Shown here one piece after another: positions 1 to 9,248 of a stretch of DNA of 64,000 bases; the first letter of the stretch is position 1; the number at the start of each line of letters is the position of its first letter. The stretch lies in NCBI RefSeq assembly GCF_004135625.1, contig NZ_SDPV01000002.1, forward strand, positions 1,240,001 through 1,304,000, in the 5' to 3' direction. Source of the stretch: Pelagerythrobacter rhizovicinus. Lineage in GTDB: Bacteria > Pseudomonadota > Alphaproteobacteria > Sphingomonadales > Sphingomonadaceae. The notes below the pieces were generated by a model. It did not search any database and was not told the origin of the DNA. It saw only the letters and a program-made list of their open reading frames with translations. A program made the position numbers and the translations under genes.

Positions 1-681
1 GTCGAGGTTGTCGATCAGCCGCGCCATGCACGGATCGTAGCGATCGGCTTCCTGCGCCTGGAGGGCGAGGCATTCGCCCAGGGAGCGCGCACCGACGCCG
101 GTCGGGTCGAGCGACTGCACGACCGCGAGCGCGCGTTCGGCCTCCGCCAGCGGAATGCCGAGCTCGCCCGCCACGTCGCGCAAGTCGGCCGCGAGATAGC
201 CGGCCTCGTCGAGCAGACCGATCAGGTGCCGGGCGACGAAAGCCTCGCGCGCGTCGCCCGCGGCCGCGCCGACCTGCTCCTCGAGATGCTCGGCCAGCGT
301 GGGACCGTCGCCGCCGCGCTCATCGATGCCGGGCAGGTCATCGGACAGCGCGGAGGCGTGGGCGGCGCCCCATTCACCGTCGCCGGTATCGCGGTCGCGG
401 TCGAGTGCCGAGGGGTCGATGTCGAGAGCGCTCTCTCCGTCGACAGCGCTGCCGTCCATCGCAGCGTCCGCGCCAGGCTCCTCGCCCGCAGGTTCGATCG
501 TCTCGCCATCCTCGCGCTGGACCTCGCCCGCCTCCAGCAGCGGGTTCGCCTCCAGCGCCTCGCCGATGAAAGTCTCGATCTCGAGGTTCGACAGTGCCAG
601 CAGCTTGATCGCCTGCTGGAGCTGCGGCGTCATCACCAGCGACTGCGTCTGCCGGAGATCGAGGCGCGGCGCGAGGGCCAT
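1..681 (-). CDS. rpoN: RNA polymerase sigma-54 factor RpoN (N-terminal 227 residues; C-terminus beyond the left edge)
   Basis: Sigma-54 directs RNA polymerase to -24/-12 promoters and needs AAA+ enhancer-binding activators. The visible N-terminus (MALAPRLDLRQTQSLVMTPQ, then LQQAIKLLALSNLEIETFI) is the hallmark Gln-rich region I that contacts activators. It is followed by an acidic linker (about residues 50-110) and the start of the core-binding domain. The DNA-binding helix and the RpoN box lie off the window, so their integrity cannot be judged. The ATG at 681 puts region I at the very N-terminus, as is usual. The gene lies 127 bp downstream of lptB on the same strand, with a palindromic repeat between. 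lptB next to rpoN is a frequent proteobacterial neighbourhood. Confidence 0.95.
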   Translation of the reverse strand, partial: MALAPRLDLRQTQSLVMTPQLQQAIKLLALSNLEIETFIGEALEANPLLEAGEVQREDGETIEPAGEEPGADAAMDGSAVDGESALDIDPSALDRDRDTGDGEWGAAHASALSDDLPGIDERGGDGPTLAEHLEEQVGAAAGDAREAFVARHLIGLLDEAGYLAADLRDVAGELGIPLAEAERALAVVQSLDPTGVGARSLGECLALQAQEADRYDPCMARLIDNLD

Positions 682-696
682 GGGCGTCCCTAAAAT

Positions 697-793
697 CCCG
701 TTCGCCCTGAGCCTGTCGAAGGGCCGCACTTCACTTTCGGCGTTGCGCTGGAAAAGAAGAAAGGCGGTGCTTCGACAAGCTCAGCACGAACGG
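697..793. repeat. Inverted pair of TTCGACA(A/G)GCTCAG-type palindromic repeats
   Basis: The left arm (697-723) carries CCTGAGCCTGTCGAAGG and the right arm (769-793) carries TTCGACAAGCTCAGCACGAA. They are imperfect reverse complements separated by about 45 bases and fill the rpoN-lptB spacer. This sequence type resembles dispersed repeats of sphingomonad genomes (recalled, not searched). It could fold in the lptB-rpoN transcript, acting as a partial attenuator or as an mRNA 3'-end stabiliser. Confidence 0.7.
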
Positions 794-808
794 CGGGGCG
801 GCGGAGGG

Positions 809-1597
809 TCAAAGCGAAAAACTCTCGCCCAGATAGAGCCGGCGCACGTTCTCGTCGGCGACGAGGTCTTCCGGCGTGCCGGCGAACAGCACCTGGCCGC
901 CGTAGATGATGCAGGCGCGGTCGACGATGTCGAGTGTCTCGCGCACGTTGTGATCGGTGATCAGCACCCCGATTCCGCGCTGCTTGAGATCGAGCACGAG
1001 GTGGCGGATGTCGCTGATCGAGAGCGGGTCGATGCCGGCAAACGGCTCGTCGAGCAGCATGATCGAGGGCTTTGCCGCCAGTGCGCGAGCGATCTCGCAG
1101 CGCCGCCGCTCGCCGCCCGAGAGCGCCATCGCCGCGCTCTCGCGCAGCCTGGTCAGGCCGAACTCCTCGAGCAGCCGCTCCAGTTCCTGCGCGCGGGTTT
1201 CCTTGTCGGGCTCGACCATCTCGAGCACGCAGTTGATGTTCTGCTCGACCGTCATCCCGCGGAAGATGCTCGTCTCCTGCGGCAGGTAACCGAGGCCGAG
1301 GATCGCGCGGCGGTACATCGGCAGGTTGGTGACATCCTCGCCGTCCATCAGGATGCGGCCCGCGTCGGGCTTCACCAGCCCCATGATCGAATAGAAGCAG
1401 GTCGTCTTGCCCGCGCCGTTCGGACCCAGCAGACCGAGCACCTCGCCCTTGCCGACGGTGAGGGAAATGTCGGTCAGCACCGCGCGCTTGTCGTAGCTCT
1501 TGGCGATCGAGATCACCTCCAGCCCGCCTTCCTGCGGCAGCGGGGCGGTGGCGTCGGCGCGGGGCGCGGCATCGGCGATCGGCTCTGGCGTGTCCAT
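809..1597 (-). CDS. lptB: LPS export ABC transporter ATP-binding protein LptB
   Basis: ATPase of the LptB2FG complex that extracts lipopolysaccharide from the inner membrane for transport by LptCADE; cytoplasmic. The 262-residue protein shows Walker A GPNGAGKT (58-65), Q-loop Gln107 (GYLPQETSIF), signature LSGGE (159-163), Walker B IMLLDEP (179-185) and H-loop His216 (ITDHNVRE). The phrase GYLPQETSIFRGMTV is characteristic of LptB among ABC proteins. The ATG at 1597 (MDTPEP) leaves a roughly 25-residue low-complexity N-terminal extension before the ABC domain; an in-frame ATG at 1615 is the alternative. rpoN follows on the same strand. The lptA and lptC genes usually seen upstream are absent; a divergent gene sits there instead. 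Confidence 0.95.
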   Translation of the reverse strand: MDTPEPIADAAPRADATAPLPQEGGLEVISIAKSYDKRAVLTDISLTVGKGEVLGLLGPNGAGKTTCFYSIMGLVKPDAGRILMDGEDVTNLPMYRRAILGLGYLPQETSIFRGMTVEQNINCVLEMVEPDKETRAQELERLLEEFGLTRLRESAAMALSGGERRRCEIARALAAKPSIMLLDEPFAGIDPLSISDIRHLVLDLKQRGIGVLITDHNVRETLDIVDRACIIYGGQVLFAGTPEDLVADENVRRLYLGESFSL

Positions 1598-1770
1598 CGA
1601 TCGGCCATGTAGCATTGCAGCGCGTGCAGGAAACCCCCGCGCGCACCGGAATTGTCCGAAACTGGCAGGATTCGTGCATGACCCACGGTGGAACGGATGG
1701 TCATGACGCTTGCTTGCGAGGTCAGCCTCTGAAATACTCCGATTCGGACGAGGACATTGGGAGAAAGCGC

Positions 1771-2166
1771 ATGGTGAAGGCGCTGCACCGGACTGACGAA
1801 GGCAGGGGATACAACCACGCGGCCGGCCGCCACGCGGCGCGCGACTGGCGCAAGGGCATGAGCGACAACGTCGCCTACGCTCTGCTCGTCTACACCGCAC
1901 TGCAGATTTTCATCACCGTCCATGCGATCAAGGAAGTCGGATCCTCGATCCTGCCCTATCTCGCGCTCGTCGTGCTGGTCGCAGGCATCATCCCGGCATG
2001 CCGCTGGTTCGAGAAGCGCTGGCGCGACCTTTCGGGCGAAGAGGCGGCCGACCCCGCGCTCGCGGGCGCCTATCGGCGCGATCAGGTGCTGCTCTGGGCG
2101 CTTGCGATCTGCCTGCCCCTGGTTCTCACCGGCCTGTTCATGGGTATCGCGGCGCTCGCGGCCTGA
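1771..2166 (+). CDS. Hypothetical small inner-membrane protein
   Basis: A 131-residue protein of unknown function. A charged, mostly cytoplasmic N-terminus (about residues 1-33) is followed by three hydrophobic segments (roughly 35-51, 60-76 and 108-128). A charged loop (WFEKRWRDLSGEEAADPALA) lies between the second and third. The ATG at 1771 is preceded by a GGGAGAAAG ribosome-binding site. An internal ATG at 1858 (MSDNVAYALL) would give only the membrane part. It is divergent from lptB and 66 bp upstream of the pmbA-like gene. I recognise no family. Confidence 0.6.
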   Translation: MVKALHRTDEGRGYNHAAGRHAARDWRKGMSDNVAYALLVYTALQIFITVHAIKEVGSSILPYLALVVLVAGIIPACRWFEKRWRDLSGEEAADPALAGAYRRDQVLLWALAICLPLVLTGLFMGIAALAA

Positions 2167-2232
2167 ACCTCGCCTTGCGGCGGGACCGCACGCGCCCTAG
2201 CTGGGGCGCATGATCACTCCCGAGACCAATCG

Positions 2233-3576
2233 ATGATCGACGGCGAGACTGCGCTCGCCCGCTGTGCACAGCTGATTGAGGCGGCGCGCCGCCACGGCGC
2301 CGATGCGGCCGACGCCGCCGCCCGCGCGCAATCGTCCGAAAGCGTGACCGTCCGCCTCGGTCAGCTCGAGGAAGTCGAACGGTCGGAGAGCGAGGAGATC
2401 GCGCTGCGCGTTTTCGTTGGCGCGCGCTCGGCCTCGATCGAGACCAGCGATTTCGCCCCCGCCGCACTGGACGACCTGGCCGAGCGAGCCGTGGCCATGG
2501 CGCGCGTCGCACCCGAAGATCCGCACGCCGGCCTGGCACCGCGGGACCTGCTCGACCGCGGCACCGCGCCCACGCTCGATCTGGAAGACAGCCGCGAGCC
2601 CGGTCCCGAGGCCCTGCGCGAACGCGCCATGGCAGCCGAGGATGCCGCGCGCGCGGTGGACGGCGTGACCAACAGCGAGGGCGGCGGGGCCTCGTTCGGA
2701 CGCTCGCTCTTCGCGCTGGCGACGAGCGATGGCTTTGCGCGTGCCTACGGCGCGACGCACCATTCGCTGAGCGCCGTCGTGATCGGCGGGCAGGGTTCCG
2801 CCATGCAGCGCGACTATGCGATGCGCACGGCGCGCCATTTCGCGGACCTGCCCTCGCCCAGGGAGATCGGCCGCCTCGCCGGCGAACGGACCGTCGCCCG
2901 GCTGAATCCCGAAGTCCCGAAAGGCGGTCGGATGCCCGTGCTGTTCGATCCGCGCGTCGGTGCATCGCTGGTCGGCCACCTCGTCGGCGCGATGGCGGGC
3001 CCGGCGATCGCCAGCGGATCGAGCTTTCTGCTCGGTCGCGAAGGCGCGGCGGTCTTTCCCGAAGCGATCGAGGTGGTCGAAGATCCGCACCTGCAGCGCG
3101 GCCTGCGCTCGCGTCCGTTCGACGGCGAGGGCTTGGGATGCCTGCCGCGCAAGCTGGTCGAGCGCGGCGTGCTCGGCGGCTGGCTGCTCGATGTGGCGAG
3201 TGCGAACAAGCTCGGCCTCGCCCCCACCGGCCACGCCTCCCGCGGCGGGGGGACACCGGGTGTTTCGGCGAGCAATCTGCACATCCCCGCAAGCCCTGTC
3301 TCGCGCGCGGAGCTGATGGCGGATGTCGCCGAGGGCGTGCTCGTCACCGAGCTGGTCGGCCAAGGCGTCAACCCGGTCACGGGCGATTACAGCCGGGGCG
3401 CTTCGGGCTTTCGCATCGTGAACGGCGAAGTCGCCGGCCCCATCGCCGAATTCACCATCGCCGGGAACTTGCTGGCAATGTTCGCAGGCCTTCGTGCAGC
3501 CGACGACCTGGAGATGCACCGCGCGGTCAATGTCCCCACGCTGCGGGTGGACGGCATGACGGTGGCGGGGGCGTGA
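2233..3576 (+). CDS. pmbA: TldE/PmbA-type metalloprotease subunit
   Basis: Partner subunit of the TldD/TldE protease, which processes small peptides such as microcin precursors and antitoxins; cytoplasmic. The 447-residue length fits PmbA/TldE (about 450). The N-terminal domain has the family's ESVTVRLGQLEEVERSESEE pattern, and the C-terminal half has the glycine-rich GGGTPGVSASNL segment and VTGDYSRGASGF near the end. TldE lacks the HExxxH zinc motif of TldD, and none is visible here, so this is the TldE-type partner. The tldD gene is not in the window. Its stop overlaps the GTG start of the next gene by 4 bases (GTGA), which suggests translational coupling. Confidence 0.9.
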   Translation: MIDGETALARCAQLIEAARRHGADAADAAARAQSSESVTVRLGQLEEVERSESEEIALRVFVGARSASIETSDFAPAALDDLAERAVAMARVAPEDPHAGLAPRDLLDRGTAPTLDLEDSREPGPEALRERAMAAEDAARAVDGVTNSEGGGASFGRSLFALATSDGFARAYGATHHSLSAVVIGGQGSAMQRDYAMRTARHFADLPSPREIGRLAGERTVARLNPEVPKGGRMPVLFDPRVGASLVGHLVGAMAGPAIASGSSFLLGREGAAVFPEAIEVVEDPHLQRGLRSRPFDGEGLGCLPRKLVERGVLGGWLLDVASANKLGLAPTGHASRGGGTPGVSASNLHIPASPVSRAELMADVAEGVLVTELVGQGVNPVTGDYSRGASGFRIVNGEVAGPIAEFTIAGNLLAMFAGLRAADDLEMHRAVNVPTLRVDGMTVAGA

Positions 3577-4946
3577 CGGCGCGTGCGGTCCACGCGCTCG
3601 CGGTGGGGCTGCTTCTGATCGCCGCACCGGCCGCGGCTGCGGTGATACCGGCCACACCAGAGGATGTCGCAACCCCGTCGACACCCGAACCGGCGATCGC
3701 CGACCGGCAGGACGCCGGGGCCGATGCGCGCATTGCCGGGCGCATCCGGGCGATCTTCGGCGAGATCGAGGCACTCTCGGGCGTGGAGGTCGCCGTCCGC
3801 CAGGGAGTGGTGACTCTTGCGGGCACCGTCCCGGCTGCCGATGACATCGAACGGGCCGAGCGGATCGCCAGCCGGGTCGCGGGCGTCGCGACGGTCGAGA
3901 ACCGAATCGCGCGGGACGTCTCGGTCGATCGCAACCTCACCGCGCTCGGCAGCGTGTCGGAGCGTTTCCAGGCGTTCCTCGCCATGCTCCCGCTGATAGG
4001 CGTGGCGTTCGCACTCGCGCTGGCGTTCGCCTTTGCCGGATACTTCATCGCCGGACTCGGCGGGCTCTGGCGGCGGCTCCTGCCGAACGTGTTCCTCGCC
4101 GATCTCGTCGCGAGCGCGATCCGGTTCGGCTTCGTCCTGATCGGTGTGGTTGTCGCGCTCGACCTCCTCGGTGCAGGTGCGCTGATGGGGGCGGTGCTCG
4201 GCGGTGCCGGCGTGATCGGCATCGCGCTGGGCTTCGCCATGCGCGAAACGATCGAGAACTACGTCGCCTCGCTGATGCTCAGCCTGCGCCAGCCGTTCCG
4301 GGCCAACGATCACGTGCTGATCGACCAGATGGAAGGGCGCGTGGTTCGCCTGACCAGCCGCGCGACGGTGCTGATGACGCTCGATGGCAATCACCTGCGC
4401 ATTCCCAACTCGACTGTCTTCAAGGCCGTGATCGTCAACTATACGCGCAACCCGCAGCGACGCTTCGACTTCGACCTCGGGATCGATGCCGGCGACGATC
4501 CGGATGCCGGCCGCCGGGTCGGGCGCGATGCGCTGGCGGCCTTACCCTTCGTCCTGGCCGATCCGGCTCCCGACGCCGGCGTGGTCGAAGTCGGCGATTC
4601 TAACATCGTGCTCAGGTTCTTCGGCTGGGTCGATCAGCGGGAGACCGACTGGTACAAGGCGCGCAGCCGCGCGATCGCGGCGGTCAAGGCGACTTTGGAG
4701 GCAGGCGGATTTGCGCTGCCCGAGCCGATCTATCGCCTCCGTTTCGACCCTCGTTCCGCGCCACTTCCGTTCGGGAACACGGCGGAGACGCAGGACGGAG
4801 AAGCCGCCGCTCCGCCTGCGCCGCGAGCCCGTGAGGAAGAGCCGCCCGACGTGGCGCCCCACGAAGAGGTCGCAAGAATGGTCGAGGCGGAGCGCGCCCA
4901 GGATGGCGGCCAGGACCTGCTCGACCCGAAACGGCCGGTGGAGTAG
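3573..4946 (+). CDS. BON-domain mechanosensitive channel (MscS family)
   Basis: Predicted inner-membrane MscS-type channel releasing solutes on hypo-osmotic shock. The GTG at 3573 overlaps the upstream stop and immediately encodes a signal peptide (about residues 1-25, hydrophobic VGLLLIAAPAAAA). A periplasmic BON domain follows (about 50-115, GVEVAVRQGVVTLAGTVPAA), then transmembrane helices (about 135-210). The MscS pore and beta domain include GAVLGGAGVIGIALGFAMRE and IPNSTVFKAVIVNYTRNPQR. The 457-residue protein ends in an acidic, proline-rich tail of about 70 residues. BON domains bind phospholipid or peptidoglycan-related surfaces in other proteins, so here it may couple the channel to the envelope (inference). 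Confidence 0.88.
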   Translation: MTARAVHALAVGLLLIAAPAAAAVIPATPEDVATPSTPEPAIADRQDAGADARIAGRIRAIFGEIEALSGVEVAVRQGVVTLAGTVPAADDIERAERIASRVAGVATVENRIARDVSVDRNLTALGSVSERFQAFLAMLPLIGVAFALALAFAFAGYFIAGLGGLWRRLLPNVFLADLVASAIRFGFVLIGVVVALDLLGAGALMGAVLGGAGVIGIALGFAMRETIENYVASLMLSLRQPFRANDHVLIDQMEGRVVRLTSRATVLMTLDGNHLRIPNSTVFKAVIVNYTRNPQRRFDFDLGIDAGDDPDAGRRVGRDALAALPFVLADPAPDAGVVEVGDSNIVLRFFGWVDQRETDWYKARSRAIAAVKATLEAGGFALPEPIYRLRFDPRSAPLPFGNTAETQDGEAAAPPAPRAREEEPPDVAPHEEVARMVEAERAQDGGQDLLDPKRPVE

Positions 4947-4982
4947 CGGCTAACAACTACCGGGGAATGACAATAACCCGAG

Positions 4983-5091
4983 TCCCAGCGAAGGCTGGGA
5001 CCTCAGGCCGCCTAGTCGCCCTAACTGCCTGAGGCCCCAGCCTCCGCTGGGGCTCGCAACAGAAGCCAGAGGTCCCCGCCTTCGCGGGGGG
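4983..5091. repeat. Cluster of three GC-rich hairpins (REP-like)
   Basis: Three perfect or near-perfect stems lie between the convergent MscS and ppa genes: 4983-5002 (GTCCCAGC, GAAG loop, GCTGGGAC), 5035-5054 (GCCCCAGC, CTCC loop, GCTGGGGC) and 5074-5091 (TCCCCGC, CTTC loop, GCGGGGG). CCTCAGGC and GCCTGAGG also pair across the first two, so the whole region can form one large cruciform. It may serve as a bidirectional 3'-end structure for both genes. Related hairpins occur at 32963-33046, 48984-49064 and 61135-61210. Confidence 0.8.
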
Positions 5092-5092
5092 C

Positions 5093-5620
5093 TCAGCCCT
5101 TCGCCCGCTCGATCGATTCGAGCACGATCCGCTTGGCGGCGGCGGCGTCGCCCCATTGGCCGATGCGAACCCACTTCTCCTTCTCCAGATCCTTGTAATG
5201 GGTGAAGAAGTGCTCGATCTGCTGGAAGATGATCGAGGGCAGGTCCTTCGTCTCCGCCACGTCCGAATAATAGGGGAATGTCGTGTCGATCGGCACGCAG
5301 ACGAGCTTCTCGTCGCCGCCGTGCTCGTCCTCGAGGTTGAGCACCCCGATCGGCCGCGCGCGCACGACGCAGCCGGGGATGAACGGGCTGCGCGAGATGA
5401 CCAGCGCGTCGAGTGGGTCGCCGTCGGGGCTCAGCGTATGCGGCACGAAGCCGTAGTTCGCCGGATAGCGCATCGGCGTGTGCAGGATGCGGTCGACGAA
5501 CAGTGCACCGCTTTCCTTGTCGAACTCGTACTTCACCGGCTCGCCGCCGGTCGGAACCTCGATGATGACATTGAGGCTTTCGGGCGGGTTGTCGCCCACA
5601 GGGACCATGTCGATGCGCAT
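5093..5620 (-). CDS. ppa: Inorganic pyrophosphatase (family I)
   Basis: Hydrolyses pyrophosphate to phosphate, pulling biosynthetic reactions forward; cytoplasmic and Mg-dependent. The 175-residue length matches bacterial family I enzymes. The family signature DGDPLDALV is present, with its three metal-binding aspartates, preceded by RYPANYGFVPHT and the conserved EFDKESGALFVDRIL. The ATG at 5620 (MRIDMVPVGDNPP) is the natural start. It stands alone on the minus strand, divergent from hisS, and its 3' end abuts the hairpin cluster. Confidence 0.97.
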   Translation of the reverse strand: MRIDMVPVGDNPPESLNVIIEVPTGGEPVKYEFDKESGALFVDRILHTPMRYPANYGFVPHTLSPDGDPLDALVISRSPFIPGCVVRARPIGVLNLEDEHGGDEKLVCVPIDTTFPYYSDVAETKDLPSIIFQQIEHFFTHYKDLEKEKWVRIGQWGDAAAAKRIVLESIERAKG

Positions 5621-5731
5621 GCGTTCTCTCGTTTTTCTGCGGTCGGCCCCTCTCCCAGGACTTCGCGCCGGCGCGTCTAGCGGCTGGTGCAGGATTGCGG
5701 AAGGGGGCGCATGCTCCTAATCGCGCGAACC

Positions 5732-6994
5732 ATGTCGAAGACGCCCAGCAAGACTCCTCAGGCCATCCGTGGAACGCAGGATATTTTCGGAGCCGAGGCC
5801 GAGGCCTTCGCCCACGTGGTCGAGACGTTCGAACGCGTGCGGCGGCTCTACCGCTTCCGCCGGGTGGAGATGCCGGTGTTCGAGCGGACCGAGGTCTTCG
5901 CCCGCTCGCTCGGCGAGACGACCGACGTGGTTTCGAAGGAAATGTATTCGTTCGAGGATCGCGGCGGCGAATCGCTGACCCTGCGGCCCGAATTCACCGC
6001 CGGGATCGCGCGCGCCTATCTGACGAACGGCTGGCGCCAGTACGCGCCGCTCAAGGTCGCGACGCACGGGCCGCTGTTCCGCTACGAGCGGCCGCAGAAG
6101 GGCCGCTACCGCCAGTTCCACCAGCTCGACGCCGAGGTGATCGGCGCGGCCGAACCGCAGGCGGACGTCGAGCTGCTGGCGATGGCCGACCAGCTCCTGA
6201 AGGAGCTCGGGATCGCGGACGGGGTGACGCTGCAACTGAACACGCTCGGCGACGGCGACAGCCGCGAGGCCTGGCGCGCGGCGCTGGTCGACTACTTCGC
6301 CGCCCACCGCGCGGAGCTGAGCGAGGATTCGCAGGACCGGCTGGAGCGCAATCCGCTGCGCATTCTCGACAGCAAGGACCCGCGCGACCGCGCCTTCGTC
6401 GCCGATGCGCCGAAGATCGACGACTTCCTGAGCGGCGAGGCGCAGGACTTCTTCGGCGCGGTCACCGCCGGGCTGGACGCCGCAGGCGTCGCATGGGCTC
6501 GCGAACCCTCGCTGGTCCGCGGGCTCGACTACTACCGCCACACCGCCTTCGAATTCGTCACCGACCGCCTCGGCGCGCAGGGAACCGTGATTGGCGGCGG
6601 GCGCTACGATGGCCTGATGGAAAGCCTCGGCGGCCCCGCGACGCGGGCGGTGGGATGGGCCGCCGGGATCGAGCGGCTGGCGATGCTGGTGGGAGAAGCA
6701 GGTCAGATTGCGATCGATGCGTTGGATGTGAGCATCGCCGTTGAGGATGACCGTGCCGCCGTCGCTGGACAGAGGATTCTCGCCCAGCTCCGTCGTTCGG
6801 GGTTATCAGTGGATATGATCGCTAGCGGTTCACCAAAAAAGCGGTTCGACAAGGCGGCGAAGTCTAACGCGCGGGCCATCGTCAGCCTCAATATCGACAA
6901 CGAGAAGGTCGTTTCGGGTTTGCGCGGCTCCACCGAGTTGGTCGAGAGGATTGCAGAGCTGATCCGTCCGATCATTGAAGCAGAGAATCGATGA
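5732..6994 (+). CDS. hisS: Histidine-tRNA ligase
   Basis: Charges tRNA-His. The 420-residue class II synthetase shows motif 1 near the N-terminus ([19 protein letters not shown]), motif 2 ([13 protein letters not shown]), the HisRS-specific [14 protein letters not shown] and GGGRYDGL, and a C-terminal anticodon-binding domain. The ATG at 5732 begins [20 protein letters not shown], close to the conserved start of the family. An in-frame ATG at 5711 has a better ribosome-binding site (GGAAGGGGG) and would add seven residues, so the true start is uncertain between these two. A hairpin-bearing spacer (7010-7030) separates it from prfA. Confidence 0.96.
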   Translation: MSKTPSKTPQAIRGTQDIFGAEAEAFAHVVETFERVRRLYRFRRVEMPVFERTEVFARSLGETTDVVSKEMYSFEDRGGESLTLRPEFTAGIARAYLTNGWRQYAPLKVATHGPLFRYERPQKGRYRQFHQLDAEVIGAAEPQADVELLAMADQLLKELGIADGVTLQLNTLGDGDSREAWRAALVDYFAAHRAELSEDSQDRLERNPLRILDSKDPRDRAFVADAPKIDDFLSGEAQDFFGAVTAGLDAAGVAWAREPSLVRGLDYYRHTAFEFVTDRLGAQGTVIGGGRYDGLMESLGGPATRAVGWAAGIERLAMLVGEAGQIAIDALDVSIAVEDDRAAVAGQRILAQLRRSGLSVDMIASGSPKKRFDKAAKSNARAIVSLNIDNEKVVSGLRGSTELVERIAELIRPIIEAENR

Positions 6995-7009
6995 TCTGTC
7001 TTCTTCGTC

Positions 7010-7030
7010 ACCCTGAACTCGTTTCAGGGT
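7010..7030. repeat. ACCCTGAA/TTCAGGGT hairpin repeat
   Basis: An eight-base perfect inverted repeat (ACCCTGAA at 7010-7017, TTCAGGGT at 7023-7030) with a five-base loop, 15 bases after the hisS stop. A further CGTTCAGCATGAC half-arm lies at about 7083. It resembles a dispersed palindromic repeat and may act as a 3'-end or processing structure between hisS and prfA. There is no downstream T tract. Confidence 0.55.
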
Positions 7031-7115
7031 CCATCTCTCCAACGGCGCAGACGGCGGCGGAGGCTCGATCGACGCTGCAACGCGTTCAGCATGACGGGCA
7101 CGGGGAAGGCCTCGC

Positions 7116-8186
7116 ATGACCATCCCCGCCGAACGTCTCGACCAGATCGCGCATCGCTTCGCCGAGCTCGAGGCGCGTCTGGCGTCGGGCACGCTCGAGG
7201 GCGAGGCCTTCGTGGCCGCGAGCCGCGATTATGCCGAGCTCGAGCCCGTCGCGCGCGCGGCGGAGGACGTGCGGACGATGCGCGCCGAGCTGGTGGAGCT
7301 CGAGAAGCTCGATGACGCCGACCCCGACATGAAGGCGCTGGCCGAGGAAGAGATCATGCGCCTGCGGGCCGACTTGCCCGAGGCGGAGCGCGCGCTGGCG
7401 GTGGCCATGCTCCCGCGCGATGCCGCCGACGCGCGGCCCGCGATGCTCGAAATCCGGGCCGGCACCGGCGGGGACGAAGCGGCACTGTTCGCGGCGGACC
7501 TGTTCCGCATGTACGAGCGCTTCGCTGCGGAGAACGGCTGGCGCGTCGAGACGATCTCGATGAACGCTAGCGACATCGGCGGGTTCAAGGAGATCGTCGC
7601 CAACGTCTCGGGCCAGGGCGTGTTCGCGAAGCTCAAGTTCGAAAGCGGCGTCCACCGGGTCCAGCGCGTGCCGGTAACCGAGAGCGGCGGGCGCATCCAT
7701 ACCTCGGCGGCGACGGTGGCCGTGCTGCCCGAGCCGAGCGAGGTCGATGTCGAGATCGACGACAAGGACCTCAAGATCGACATCTATCGCGCGTCCGGCG
7801 CGGGCGGGCAGCACGTCAACACGACCGATTCCGCCGTGCGCCTGACCCACCTGCCGACCGGCCTCGTCGTGATCCAGCAGGACGAGCGCAGCCAGCACAA
7901 GAACCGCGCCAAGGCGATGCAGGTCCTGCGCACCCGGCTCTACGACCTCAAACGCGCGGAGGCGCAAGGGGCCGAGGCCGAGGCGCGCAAGGCCATGGTC
8001 GGCAGCGGCGACCGCTCCGAACGCATCCGCACTTACAACTTCCCGCAAGGGCGCGTGACCGACCACCGCATCGGCCTGACCCTGCACAAGCTCGACGAAG
8101 TCCTCGCCGGCCCCGGCCTTGCCGAACTGATCGACGCCCTCACCGCTGAAGACGAGGCCAAGCGCCTCGCCGCGATGGATGGCTGA
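7116..8186 (+). CDS. prfA: Peptide chain release factor 1
   Basis: Recognises UAA and UAG in the ribosomal A site and triggers peptide release. The 356-residue protein carries the RF1-type PxT anticodon motif (Pro186-Val-Thr188) rather than the SPF of RF2, and the catalytic GGQ at 230-232 ([15 protein letters not shown]). The N-terminal helical domain (1-100) is complete. The Gln of GGQ is the methylation target of the product of the next gene, whose start lies inside this coding sequence. The eight-base overlap suggests translational coupling. Confidence 0.97.
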   Translation: MTIPAERLDQIAHRFAELEARLASGTLEGEAFVAASRDYAELEPVARAAEDVRTMRAELVELEKLDDADPDMKALAEEEIMRLRADLPEAERALAVAMLPRDAADARPAMLEIRAGTGGDEAALFAADLFRMYERFAAENGWRVETISMNASDIGGFKEIVANVSGQGVFAKLKFESGVHRVQRVPVTESGGRIHTSAATVAVLPEPSEVDVEIDDKDLKIDIYRASGAGGQHVNTTDSAVRLTHLPTGLVVIQQDERSQHKNRAKAMQVLRTRLYDLKRAEAQGAEAEARKAMVGSGDRSERIRTYNFPQGRVTDHRIGLTLHKLDEVLAGPGLAELIDALTAEDEAKRLAAMDG

Positions 8187-9045
8187 GGATCACGCGACGG
8201 TCGCCGGGGCGCTGCGCGCGGCGGCGGAGCGGCTGGAGGTGACCTCGGACACGGCGCGACTCGATGCCGAGGTCTTGATGGCTCATGCGCTCGGCGTGTC
8301 GCGCTCGGAGCTCTTGCTACGGCACATGCGCGATGCTGCGCCGAAAGGGTTCGCGGCGCTGCTCGAACGGCGCGCAGCGCATGAGCCGGTGGCCTACATC
8401 GTCGGCGAGCAGGAATTCTACGGACGATCGTTCCGCGTCACCCCCGACGTGCTGATCCCGCGCGCCGACAGCGAGGCGACGCTTGCCGCGGCGCTGGAAG
8501 GCGCAGGCGCACGCGGCCGCGTGCTCGACCTGGGCGTGGGCTCTGGCGCGCTCCTTCTGAGCTTTCTGGCGGAGAGGCCGGGCTGGCAAGGTGTCGGGAT
8601 CGACCGTTCGCCCGGCGCGCTCGCCGTGGCGAGAGACAACGCGGCCCGGCTGGACGTGGAGCGCCGGGCGCGGCTGCTTCCCCGCGACTGGCATGTGCCC
8701 GGCTGGGGAGAGAATCTCGGCCAGTTCGACCGCGTGATCGCCAACCCGCCCTATGTCGAGGACGCGGCTACGATCGCCCCCTCGGTACGCCGGTACGAGC
8801 CGGCCGGGGCGCTGTTTGCCGGGCCGGAGGGGCTCGACGACTATCGCGCGCTGATTCCCCAGCTCCCCGCCTTGCTCGCACCCGCAGGACTGGCGGTGCT
8901 CGAAATTGGGGCGGCGCAGGCGGATGCGGTCTCCGCCATCGCCCGTCAGGCGGGCTTCTCGGCGGAGCTGCGCCGCGATCTCGCCGACCGGCCACGGGCG
9001 CTGATTTTGCGTAAGGGGGTTGGCAAAGGGCATTGCGATAGCTAA
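8179..9045 (+). CDS. prmC: Release factor glutamine methyltransferase PrmC
   Basis: N5-methylates the Gln of the GGQ motif of RF1 and RF2 with S-adenosylmethionine. The 288-residue protein has an N-terminal helical substrate-binding domain (about 1-85), the SAM-binding loop VLDLGVGSG (115-123) and the catalytic NPPY tetrapeptide at 189-192. [13 protein letters not shown] and LIPRADSE are also typical of PrmC. The gene overlaps prfA by eight bases, the classic prfA-prmC operon. Confidence 0.96.
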   Translation: MAEDHATVAGALRAAAERLEVTSDTARLDAEVLMAHALGVSRSELLLRHMRDAAPKGFAALLERRAAHEPVAYIVGEQEFYGRSFRVTPDVLIPRADSEATLAAALEGAGARGRVLDLGVGSGALLLSFLAERPGWQGVGIDRSPGALAVARDNAARLDVERRARLLPRDWHVPGWGENLGQFDRVIANPPYVEDAATIAPSVRRYEPAGALFAGPEGLDDYRALIPQLPALLAPAGLAVLEIGAAQADAVSAIARQAGFSAELRRDLADRPRALILRKGVGKGHCDS

Positions 9046-9248
9046 CTCTGGGGCAAGACCTCCCGGTTCGCGACTTGTTCGCCTCCCGGCTGGGTCTCGT
9101 TCCGACATTTGCAACCTACCGGGCAGCAGACCTGTAGAGGTGCAGATCGGACACCCGCGATCCGCATACGCGCGGACGCGGCGAGGGGTCATGCGACCGC
9201 GCGGGCAATGGTGCCGTAAGGGCGGTCCCGAATGAGGAAGAGATTTCC

